A DNA stretch of 11,194 nt, from assembly GCA_003645825.1 (NCBI GenBank), contig QNCQ01000035.1, forward strand, positions 1 through 11,194. The letters are read 5' to 3'. Within the stretch, counting starts at the first letter, position 1; each line of letters starts with the position of its first letter. Shown here one piece after another: positions 1-5,790 of this stretch. Under the pieces are notes generated by a model, which saw nothing but the letters and a program-made list of their open reading frames with translations, made no database searches and had not been told where the DNA came from. Both the position numbers and the translations under genes were made by a program. Source of the DNA: Fidelibacterota bacterium. Its GTDB lineage: Bacteria > Fidelibacterota > UBA2242 > B5-G15.

Positions 1-576
1 AATGGTTTGAATAGAGCCCTGCTTGTGGCTGACATGCCATTCCTCTCTTATCAGGTGGGGGAGGACGAGGCCATTAGGAATGCAGGAACATTTCTGAAAG
101 CTGGAGCTGAAGCTGTAAAAATCGAAGGGGGAGAGCATGTTTGTGATCTGGTAAAAAGGATGGTTGACATCGGTATCCCTGTGCTCGGGCACCTTGGACT
201 CACTCCCCAAAGCGTGCATCAGTTTGGTGGATACAGACTAAGGGGGAAAGAAGAGGACGAAGCGACTAGGATAAAAAGGGATGCTGTACTGCTTCAGGAA
301 GCAGGAGCTTTTGCAATTGTCCTTGAGAAGGTGCCATCTAAGCTTGCAAAAGAGATAACAGAATCTCTTGAAATTCCAACGATCGGAATTGGAGCAGGCC
401 CATATTGTGATGGGCAAATTCTGGTATTATACGATATGTTAGGGCTTTATGACAAGGTGAAATTAAAATTTGTTCGAAGATATCTAAATCTATCTGACGA
501 AGTTCGGGAAGCCGTTCGTAAATATGGAGATGACATAAGAAATGGTAGTTTTCCTTCCAAAGATGAAAGCTATTAG
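1..576 (+). CDS. panB: 3-methyl-2-oxobutanoate hydroxymethyltransferase, C-terminal part (5' end outside window)
   Basis: PanB transfers a hydroxymethyl group from 5,10-methylenetetrahydrofolate to 3-methyl-2-oxobutanoate, giving ketopantoate, the first step of pantothenate (and so CoA) synthesis in the cytoplasm. The frame is open from the first base; the TTG at 7 is not a believable start because the family's N-terminal third is missing. Visible family signatures are KIEGGEH, the GHLGLTPQSVHQFGGY block, the catalytic glutamate in VLEKVP (codon 325-327) and IPTIGIGAG...CDGQILVL. The C-terminus follows the family pattern (LYDK.K.KFVRRY) with a short charged tail. panC begins 12 bases downstream, so the two form a pathway operon. 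The identification is secure; only the start is unknown. Confidence 0.96.
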   Translation, partial: NGLNRALLVADMPFLSYQVGEDEAIRNAGTFLKAGAEAVKIEGGEHVCDLVKRMVDIGIPVLGHLGLTPQSVHQFGGYRLRGKEEDEATRIKRDAVLLQEAGAFAIVLEKVPSKLAKEITESLEIPTIGIGAGPYCDGQILVLYDMLGLYDKVKLKFVRRYLNLSDEVREAVRKYGDDIRNGSFPSKDESY

Positions 577-588
577 AGAGGATTTAGG

Positions 589-1440
589 ATGATGAAACTG
601 ATAGAAAAAATTGCTGATTTGAGGGAAGAAATAAAAAGATTCAAGAGAGAGGGCAAGATCATAGGATTTGTACCAACAATGGGATATTTCCATGAGGGGC
701 ACCTTTCTCTGATGGATATTGCTCGTAAGAGGTCGGATGTTCTTGTGGTAAGTATCTTTGTAAATCCGATCCAATTTGGACCAAACGAAGATTATAACAG
801 ATATCCTCGCGACCTGAAAAGGGACCTTAAACTTGCTGAAGAAAGAGGGGTGGATATAGTTTTCCATCCCGATAATCGAGAAATGTATCAGGAAAATTTT
901 CAAACATATGTAAACGTTGAGAAACTTACAAAAGGTATGTGCGGAAAGTATCGTCCCGGTCACTTTAGAGGGGTGACAACTGTTGTGGCAAAATTATTTA
1001 ATATTGTCCAACCAGACATTGCCGTATTCGGTCAGAAGGATGTTCAGCAAGCTATAGTTATCAAAAGGATGGTAGGAGATCTTAATTTCCCTGTAGAAAT
1101 TGTCGTGGGACCAGTTATCAGGGAACATGATGGCCTTGCCATGAGTTCCAGAAATACCTATTTGAACGATGAAGAGCGAAAGCAAGCTCCGATGATTTAT
1201 AAAGCTCTAAAAGTGGCAAGGGAAAAAGTCAAGATGGGCAACAGGGATGCTGCCAAACTTAAAGAAATTATTGAGAGTACAATTGCTACGGCTCCACTTG
1301 CTCGGATTGAGTATGTTGAAATTGTTGATGATGAGAATCTTGAACCTGTCTCAGAAGTGAAGCCCGGAACCCTGGCTGCGGTAGCTGTTTGGTTTGGTAA
1401 AACAAGGCTGATTGATAATATTTATTTGATGGAAAGATAA
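589..1440 (+). CDS. panC: Pantothenate synthetase (pantoate--beta-alanine ligase)
   Basis: PanC joins pantoate and beta-alanine using ATP (through a pantoyl-adenylate) to make pantothenate. The 283-aa length is the family's usual length. The nucleotidyltransferase HIGH-like motif is at residues 31-42 (MGYFHEGHLSLM, H35 and H38). It is followed by SIFVNPIQFGPNEDY with the YPRD continuation, then FGQKDVQQ, and the ATP-binding KMSKS-equivalent MSSRN at residues 185-189. The start is ATG 589 or the adjacent ATG 592; a purine-rich GAGAGG lies about 6 bases upstream. It follows panB by 12 bases and is almost certainly co-transcribed with it. No terminator is seen after it; instead a promoter for the next run of genes follows at once. 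Confidence 0.97.
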   Translation: MMKLIEKIADLREEIKRFKREGKIIGFVPTMGYFHEGHLSLMDIARKRSDVLVVSIFVNPIQFGPNEDYNRYPRDLKRDLKLAEERGVDIVFHPDNREMYQENFQTYVNVEKLTKGMCGKYRPGHFRGVTTVVAKLFNIVQPDIAVFGQKDVQQAIVIKRMVGDLNFPVEIVVGPVIREHDGLAMSSRNTYLNDEERKQAPMIYKALKVAREKVKMGNRDAAKLKEIIESTIATAPLARIEYVEIVDDENLEPVSEVKPGTLAAVAVWFGKTRLIDNIYLMER

Positions 1441-1443
1441 GGC

Positions 1444-1472
1444 TTGACAATGTTTTATAAAAGATATAAAAT
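1444..1472 (+). promoter_or_regulatory. Predicted sigma-70-type promoter downstream of panC
   Basis: TTGACA (1444-1449), an exact -35 consensus, is separated by 17 bases from TAAAAT (1467-1472), one mismatch from the -10 consensus. It lies in the 62-base panC/1503 gap, about 30 bases before the ATG at 1503, which has AAGGG at 1491-1495 as ribosome binding site. It probably starts transcription of the 1503-5108 gene run. This is inferred from pattern only. Confidence 0.6.
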
Positions 1473-1502
1473 GTACGTGAATTATGAATAAAGGGTTGAA
1501 AA

Positions 1503-1979
1503 ATGAGAACTCTCAAGATTTTGATAGTGGCAGCTTTTTTAATGCTTTCACTCTCCTTTGAGTTAGACGCGCAGCTTAAAACTCAGGTTGAAAGGAAAAT
1601 GAGCGTTGAAGAGCGGATAAAGCTGCCAGACTATGGGCCGCTGAGTGGGCTCCTTTCCTCGGACAGGTTTTTCATGCGACAGTCATATTCGCTTTCCTTC
1701 TTTTCAATGGGCAATTTTTCCGGGTCGGTTGGGATGTATATAAATCAGATGTCTTTTCTGATATCGGATAAACTACTACTTAATGCCACCCTTGGATTTG
1801 TGCACTCACCTCTCACCAGGGGGATTGGTCACAATTCCAACCTTCTTAATAACCTGATATATGGTGCTGAACTTTTATACAAACCTACGAGAAACACTTT
1901 TATAAACCTGAGGTTTGATATTACTCCTTATTATTATCCTTCCTATTATATGTACGTTCCAAGCTATATTCTGAGGTGA
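1503..1979 (+). CDS. Exported hypothetical protein, beta-strand rich (possible outer-membrane protein)
   Basis: I do not recognise a named family. The 158-aa product has a clear signal peptide: MRTLK, then a hydrophobic core to about residue 19 and a likely cleavage near LDAQ (residues 21-24). A polar linker follows. The remainder alternates polar and hydrophobic residues in short stretches (around YSLSFFSMG, GSVGMYINQMSFLIS, KLLLNATLGF, YGAELLYKP and TFINLRFDITP), as in outer-membrane beta strands, and ends in a tyrosine-rich tail. It is too short for a large barrel; a small barrel or a periplasmic beta protein is possible. The start has AAGGG 7 bases upstream and sits downstream of the promoter at 1444-1472. 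The next gene starts 9 bases after its stop, so they share a transcript. Confidence 0.75.
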   Translation: MRTLKILIVAAFLMLSLSFELDAQLKTQVERKMSVEERIKLPDYGPLSGLLSSDRFFMRQSYSLSFFSMGNFSGSVGMYINQMSFLISDKLLLNATLGFVHSPLTRGIGHNSNLLNNLIYGAELLYKPTRNTFINLRFDITPYYYPSYYMYVPSYILR

Positions 1980-1988
1980 GCAGGAGAT

Positions 1989-2516
1989 ATGGTTACCAGG
2001 AGACGTAGTTTGGAAAGTGCTCACGTGCAAAAATGGCTATTGAACCTTGTTATATTCTGTCTCAGTGTCGTGATAATCGGTTTTATATTTTCCATGGTTT
2101 CCAGATATGCATCCAATAGAACAAAAGTTGATCTCGCAACAACGGGAAAATTTGAGCTAACTCCTGAAGACCTGTTACTTGAAAAACCCTTCTTAGATAT
2201 CAAAATTGAAGTGCTTAACGGCTGTGGCGTAAATGGCTTAGCCCATAAATTTTCAAATTACCTAAGGAAGGAAGGCTTCGATGTGCTATACGTTGGAAAT
2301 GCTGATAGATTAAATTATGAAAAGACGCTTATTCTGAATCGGTCTTCGGACATCAAAAAATGTAATGAAGTTGTAAAAGCGCTGAAGCTCAATGAAAAGC
2401 GAATAATCAACAGACCCCAATCCGGATATAGAGTAGACGTTAGCATAATACTTGGCAAGGACTACAAAGATCTTGCGGTTTACAGAGATGTACTATCTAT
2501 AAGTGAAGAATTTTAG
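1989..2516 (+). CDS. Membrane-anchored LytR_C-domain protein
   Basis: The 175-aa protein has a basic N-terminus (VTRRRS), one transmembrane helix at about residues 17-38 (WLLNLVIFCLSVVIIGFIF) and a C-terminal LytR_C domain at about residues 57-160. That domain is recognised by IKIEVLNGCGVNGLAHKFSNYL, the FDVLYVGNAD strand, the ILNRS segment and a final VDVSIILGKDY. LytR_C domains occur at the end of cell-wall LCP proteins and as stand-alone anchored proteins; their function is poorly defined, probably envelope-related. The catalytic LCP domain is absent. The start is ATG 1989; AGGTGA (1974-1979) includes the previous gene's stop and is well spaced, while AGGAG (1982-1986) is only 2 bases away. 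Its 3' end overlaps the possible GTG start of rsfS, a neighbourhood I recall from several Gram-negative lineages. Confidence 0.82.
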   Translation: MVTRRRSLESAHVQKWLLNLVIFCLSVVIIGFIFSMVSRYASNRTKVDLATTGKFELTPEDLLLEKPFLDIKIEVLNGCGVNGLAHKFSNYLRKEGFDVLYVGNADRLNYEKTLILNRSSDIKKCNEVVKALKLNEKRIINRPQSGYRVDVSIILGKDYKDLAVYRDVLSISEEF

Positions 2517-2913
2517 AAATTTGATGGATAAAGATAGATCTTTCGAGAATTATTCGAGCTACGAACTGGCAAAAAAAGCGGCAGAAATAGCCCTCACCAA
2601 GAAGGCAAGGAATATACTAATACTCGACTTACGAAAGCTCACTACCGTTACTGATTATTTTGTTATATGCTCTGGAGATATGGATCTCCATGTAAAGGCC
2701 ATTGTTGATGAAATTGAGAAAAAGCTGGAACCGTATGCAAGACCCTGGCATATAGAAGGTTATCAGAATTTATCCTGGGTGCTGATGGATTATGTGGACT
2801 TTGTAGTTCACGTCTTTCGGGAAGAAAAGCGAAGGTACTATAATCTTGAAAAATTATGGGGTGATGCTCCTGTAGAAACCGTAGGGGAAGACGAAGAGGA
2901 GGTAATTGTCTGA
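2503..2913 (+). CDS. rsfS: Ribosome silencing factor RsfS (Iojap family)
   Basis: RsfS binds ribosomal protein L14 on the 50S subunit and blocks joining with 30S, lowering translation in poor conditions. The domain covers almost the whole protein: SYELAKKAAEIALTKKA, then DLRKLTTVTDYFVICSG, a helix (HVKAIVDEIEKKL), WHIEGYQNLSWVLMDY, DFVVHVF and the family's closing YYNLEKLWGDAP. An acidic tail (GEDEEEV) follows. The start is uncertain: GTG 2503 overlaps the upstream gene by 14 bases (136 aa), while ATG 2524 lies just after its stop (129 aa). Neither has a strong ribosome binding site, and both keep the full domain. Confidence 0.95.
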   Translation: MKNFRNLMDKDRSFENYSSYELAKKAAEIALTKKARNILILDLRKLTTVTDYFVICSGDMDLHVKAIVDEIEKKLEPYARPWHIEGYQNLSWVLMDYVDFVVHVFREEKRRYYNLEKLWGDAPVETVGEDEEEVIV

Positions 2914-2957
2914 GGTCCATTTTTCGCTTTTCGTTCATCAGAACTGTTCCTCACTTA

Positions 2958-2991
2958 AGGATATGTACTAGGTACAGAAAGCACATATCTT
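2958..2991 (+). other. Stem-loop in the rsfS / archaemetzincin gap
   Basis: GATATGT (2960-2966) pairs perfectly with ACATATC (2983-2989) around a 16-base loop that itself holds two GTAC copies. No T-run follows, so it is not a standard intrinsic terminator. It sits in the only gap over 100 bases between 1979 and 5108 and could be a processing or attenuation element, or chance. Confidence 0.25.
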
Positions 2992-3023
2992 CTTGCCCAT
3001 AAAAACAATATGCCGCAGGTGCT

Positions 3024-3542
3024 ATGGAAATATGTATATTGCCTCTGGGATTAGGGGAAACCGGCTTTTTGGAACCTTTAAAGGGAAAAATCCAGAATAT
3101 TTTTGAGTGCACTGTTCGTCTTCTGGATTCTATACTCATATGGGAGGGAGCTTACAACAAAACTCGCAGGCAGTACAACTCCTCCGAGCTTATCCGTTAC
3201 CTGGGCAACATAATAAAAACTAAAAGCAGGGTTCTGGCAATTACCGATAAAGATCTTTATGCAGATGGCTTGAACTTTGTCTTTGGGGAAACCGACCTTT
3301 ACTCTGGAATATGTATTGTGTCTACTACGCGCCTGAAAAATGAATTTTATGGCCAGAAAGAGGACTCCGAAATTTTCATGGAGCGATTGACGAAAGAAGC
3401 CGTTCACGAATTGGGGCATACCTTTGGTTTAAGACACTGTTCTCTTACATCATGTGTGATGCATTTTTCCAATTCAATAATCGACACCGACCAAAAAGGG
3501 GAATTCTTTTGTAACGAATGTAAAAAAAGGATATTCGAGTGA
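3024..3542 (+). CDS. amzA: Archaemetzincin (zinc metalloprotease, M54 family)
   Basis: Archaemetzincins are small metzincin zinc peptidases, common in archaea and vertebrates and scattered in bacteria; their substrates are mostly unknown. The 172-aa product carries the full family signature near its C-terminus. The zinc-binding and catalytic motif HELGHTFGLRH spans residues 128-138 (H128, E129, H132, H138), followed by the extra structural cysteines C139, C144, C163 and C166 and the Met-turn residue M146. This matches the family form HExxHxxGxxHC-x4-CxM...CxxC. The N-terminus (EICILPLG) also fits the family, and no signal peptide is seen, so it is cytoplasmic. The start is ATG 3024 with an AGGTG element nearby. 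The stop TGA overlaps the next gene's GTG start by 4 bases, implying coupled translation with the kinase that follows. Confidence 0.95.
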   Translation: MEICILPLGLGETGFLEPLKGKIQNIFECTVRLLDSILIWEGAYNKTRRQYNSSELIRYLGNIIKTKSRVLAITDKDLYADGLNFVFGETDLYSGICIVSTTRLKNEFYGQKEDSEIFMERLTKEAVHELGHTFGLRHCSLTSCVMHFSNSIIDTDQKGEFFCNECKKRIFE

Positions 3543-4414
3543 TAATAATTCAGGCCGAGTGGAAAGAGTTTATCGATGAGCTGTTAGCGAGAAGAACACA
3601 GGATGTAATTTACGTTATAGGCAGATCCGATAGTGGGAAGACCACTTTCTGCAAATATCTGATAGAGAGCTTCTTAAAGGACTTTTCTGTAGCCTATATC
3701 GATTGTGATCCAGGGCAGTCAACCATTGGACCTCCCACTACAACTGGAATGGCATTCTATAGAAACAGATACAATATTGAAGATAAAGAGTTTCTAATGT
3801 TTGCGGGTTCTACCTCTCCTGCAAGGCATCTTCTGCAAAATCTAACGGGTATCAGAGTCCTTCTTGACAAAGCCCGGGAGATGAATCCCGGAAAAGTAGT
3901 TATAGATTCCTCGGGATTCGTTATAGGAGATGCAGCACTTGAGTTTCAGTATAATGTAATTCAGACTGTCAGACCTGATCACCTTGTTATTTTTCAGGAT
4001 GAAGATGAGCTGGAGGGGATTGCGAGAAATTTTTATAAAAGAGCCTTCCCCATAATAAAAAGATTCAAAGTGCCCCCATCGGTAAAACCAAGAAGCATGG
4101 TAGAAAGACAGCTATATCGAGAGGAAAAGTTTAGAAACTATTTCAAGGTAGTTAAGGAGTACTCTATTAATCTTCGTGAAATCGGGATACACGGGACAGT
4201 GGTCAGTATGAATAAAGCCACTTTGAGAAATAGATTGATCTCTTTAAATGATGACGAGGGGCTGGTTTTATCTCTTGGAATAGTTATCGATTACGAAAAA
4301 GACTCTGGTATCCTGAGCTTCTTTAGTCCCACACTGGAAATCAATCGTGTTACAAGTATTCAGACAGGGGATATTTTTCTAGATCCCTCTGGTAAGGAAA
4401 TAAGAAGTGCATAA
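3539..4414 (+). CDS. Clp1/Grc3/NOL9-type polynucleotide 5'-hydroxyl kinase
   Basis: Members of this family phosphorylate 5'-OH ends of RNA or DNA using NTP; in eukaryotes they act in tRNA splicing, mRNA 3' processing and rRNA maturation, and archaea have single-domain forms. The 291-aa product shows a Walker A loop at residues 28-36 (GRSDSGKTT) and the family's Walker B-like DCDPGQ at 55-60 followed by STIGPPTTTGM. Next come FAGSTSP, VVIDSSGFVIG and PDHLVIFQDEDELEGI. The arginine-rich lid-like segment KPRSMVERQLYREEKFRNYF matches the clasp region of archaeal homologues. The C-terminal 90 residues look like a small beta domain. The start is GTG 3539, inside the archaemetzincin stop. Its 3' end overlaps the next gene by 8 bases. 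The substrate in this bacterium is unknown; tRNA or rRNA ends are my inference. Confidence 0.88.
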   Translation: MIIIQAEWKEFIDELLARRTQDVIYVIGRSDSGKTTFCKYLIESFLKDFSVAYIDCDPGQSTIGPPTTTGMAFYRNRYNIEDKEFLMFAGSTSPARHLLQNLTGIRVLLDKAREMNPGKVVIDSSGFVIGDAALEFQYNVIQTVRPDHLVIFQDEDELEGIARNFYKRAFPIIKRFKVPPSVKPRSMVERQLYREEKFRNYFKVVKEYSINLREIGIHGTVVSMNKATLRNRLISLNDDEGLVLSLGIVIDYEKDSGILSFFSPTLEINRVTSIQTGDIFLDPSGKEIRSA

Positions 4415-5108
4415 ATATCTATACCTAGTAAAAAACATGCGATGCATTTTTGTTCCCTTTAAAGGTAAATCCCTGAACTCTGTAATTAAATTCCTCCGGA
4501 AGAATTATCGGAATAGATGCGTGGGAATTCCCCGGTGGTTCTTGGAGGAAAATGCTGACCTCCCTGGGAAGAAACCTTTTGTCGAGATTGATTTTTTAGA
4601 TAAAACCAAGGAACAAATTCTTTCTTCTACCGGGCCCATCTTAAAGACAATTATCCTTTCCTGTCACTATGTTGTTCCCATCATCTCGGTCATGGAATTT
4701 AACGAAATTATAAACGACAAAGAGGGAACCATCATCAATTTCAGTTTCTCGGGACAATTGGGCGACCGGGATAAAAAGTTCAATATACGCCTGGGCGATT
4801 ATGCAATGACGGATTTTTTGATCGAACTGGTAGAAGAAACCAAGAACTGGATTGAGGGAAGTTCTAATGGAACAGCCAGGATTGAGGAGCTCCTTTCCAT
4901 CAGGGAAGAAAAAATTAGAAATGATTTCGAGAAAAGATTCTGGCGCCTTTCTAAAGGGGGAAACAATTCCAGAGGGAAAACCCTCATTGTTGTATACTTC
5001 GATCCTTTGAGATATATGTTTTCTCAAGGCTATTCTTGTGATATTATAGCAGGCCTGCTGAAGAAATTCCCACACCTATTTAATGTCTGTATAATGCTTT
5101 TATTGTGA
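4407..5108 (+). CDS. Hypothetical protein, translationally coupled to the Clp1-type kinase
   Basis: I do not recognise a family. The 233-aa product is soluble, with no signal peptide or clear membrane helix. It has an N-terminal RCIFVPFKGKSLNSVIKFL segment, a central hydrophobic strand pair (LKTIILSCHYVVPIISVMEF), an acidic/amphipathic helix near TDFLIELVEETKNWIEG, a charged helix (EELLSIREEKIRNDFEKRFW) and a closing LIVVYFDPLRYM element. The start GTG 4407 overlaps the kinase stop by 8 bases and has AAGGA (4394-4398) about 8 bases upstream, better than the internal ATG at 4437. The coupling suggests a role with the kinase. The last residues (FNVCIMLLL) look abrupt, and the same frame stays open for 38 more codons after the TGA (to the TAG at 5223-5225), so the 3' end may be truncated by a nonsense change. 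Confidence 0.65.
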   Translation: MHKYLYLVKNMRCIFVPFKGKSLNSVIKFLRKNYRNRCVGIPRWFLEENADLPGKKPFVEIDFLDKTKEQILSSTGPILKTIILSCHYVVPIISVMEFNEIINDKEGTIINFSFSGQLGDRDKKFNIRLGDYAMTDFLIELVEETKNWIEGSSNGTARIEELLSIREEKIRNDFEKRFWRLSKGGNNSRGKTLIVVYFDPLRYMFSQGYSCDIIAGLLKKFPHLFNVCIMLLL

Positions 5109-5224
5109 GCTCTTTTGTGTAACAGTATAAAAAAGCTAACAGGCCTAAATTGGAAGCTTCTGAAAGAGAGAGAAACTGTGAAAGTTAAAAATTATAATGT
5201 TTGTATCAGAAAAAAAGGATTGTA

Positions 5225-5434
5225 GGGAAGACAGAGTTCCTTGACTTTCCCTCGATTGCTCTTCTAGCAACTCGTAGCAGTACGTGCTGAGAGTGTAATG
5301 ATGAGCTCTCGTTCAGGTCTTGAAAGACCCTCTGATACATAGGCGTTGTTAGATTCCTCTGCTTTCTTCTTTTTGAGGAATAGTATTGCTATTCTCCTGT
5401 ATATACCGACCTTCTCAAAGTAACCTTTGAAAAG
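5225..5434. ncRNA. Cluster of seven potential stem-loops; candidate structured RNA or mobile-element remnant
   Basis: This part of the 5109-5790 gap has no convincing protein but is full of inverted repeats: GGGAAG/CTTTCCC (5225-5251, one bulge), CGATTGCT/AGCAA-TCG (5253-5274, one bulge), AGCA/TGCT (5276-5288), GAGAG/CTCTC (5289-5310), GGTCTT/AAGACC (5316-5329), ATTCCTC/GAGGAAT (5353-5381) and a ten-base arm pair with one mismatch (5411-5434). They are nearly end to end. On the minus strand the array ends with seven T's (5210-5216), but 8 bases past the last stem, too far for a standard terminator. The strand is undecided and I match it to no named RNA family. It ends about 8 bases before the lactate dehydrogenase remnant. 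Confidence 0.3.
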
Positions 5435-5442
5435 AGAAAAAC

Positions 5443-5683
5443 CCGGAGGGAGGAACTACAATAGGCGAAATCATCCGGTCCGTAACCAACAATGAAAGTT
5501 CGATTTTACCGATTTCCAGTTATACTGAGGGAGAATTTTATAGCATGAACGATGTTTGCATGAGGATTCCATCCATGCTCAATAAAGAGGGATATTGAAC
5601 TGAAATTTTCCCACGAAAAAATTGAGAATCTGAGGAAATCCTCGGAAACGGTAGAAGGCGTGACCAAAGCCATAAGATTTTAG
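5443..5683 (+). pseudogene. L-lactate/malate dehydrogenase, C-terminal remnant with frameshift
   Basis: Read from 5443 the frame gives PEGGTT, then IGEIIRSVTNNESSILPIS, then SYTEGEFYSMNDVCMRIPSM and LNKEG. This follows the C-terminal part of lactate/malate dehydrogenases (EIIxxIL.DE..VLPVS..LEGEYG..DVCLSVP...G.NG). At 5593-5598 the frame meets TGA. From 5594 the +1 frame carries on with IELKFSHEKIENLRKSSETV and EGVTKAIRF to a TAG at 5681-5683, again the family's final helix. About three codons' worth of sequence appears lost at the junction. The NAD-binding domain and the catalytic histidine region are absent, as are five or so residues between GGTT and IGEII. Lactate rather than malate dehydrogenase is a guess, since the tails are similar. 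It is not functional as it stands. Confidence 0.72.
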
Positions 5684-5712
5684 AAAAAGCTCAACCCGGG
5701 GTTCCTAATTCC

Positions 5713-5741
5713 TTGATTAAAAACTACCCTGAGGTTATTTT
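5713..5741 (+). promoter_or_regulatory. Possible promoter for the GH3 gene
   Basis: TTGATT (5713-5718) and TATTTT (5736-5741) are 17 bases apart, each with four of six consensus bases, 50 bases before the ATG at 5791. No better candidate is seen between the dehydrogenase remnant and the gene. Weak evidence. Confidence 0.3.
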
Positions 5742-5790
5742 ATCAGAGTGGAAAAGTGAAAAATCCGAATCCCCAAAAGAGGAGCATATC

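Noticed and set aside
490..963. Minus-strand 157-codon frame over the panB/panC junction
   Set aside because: It is the reverse-strand shadow of two well-supported pathway genes and has no recognisable motif.
5130..5360. Integron attC-like site
   Set aside because: A GTTAGAT resembles one core site, but no matching RYYYAAC partner with the right pairing is present and there is no integrase in view.
5411..5434. Stem-loop as an intrinsic terminator
   Set aside because: No T-run follows the stem on either strand.
5713..5790. N-terminal extension of the GH3 enzyme from TTG 5713
   Set aside because: It would bury the signal peptide behind 26 residues; ATG 5791 has a good GAGGAG site and begins directly with the signal peptide.
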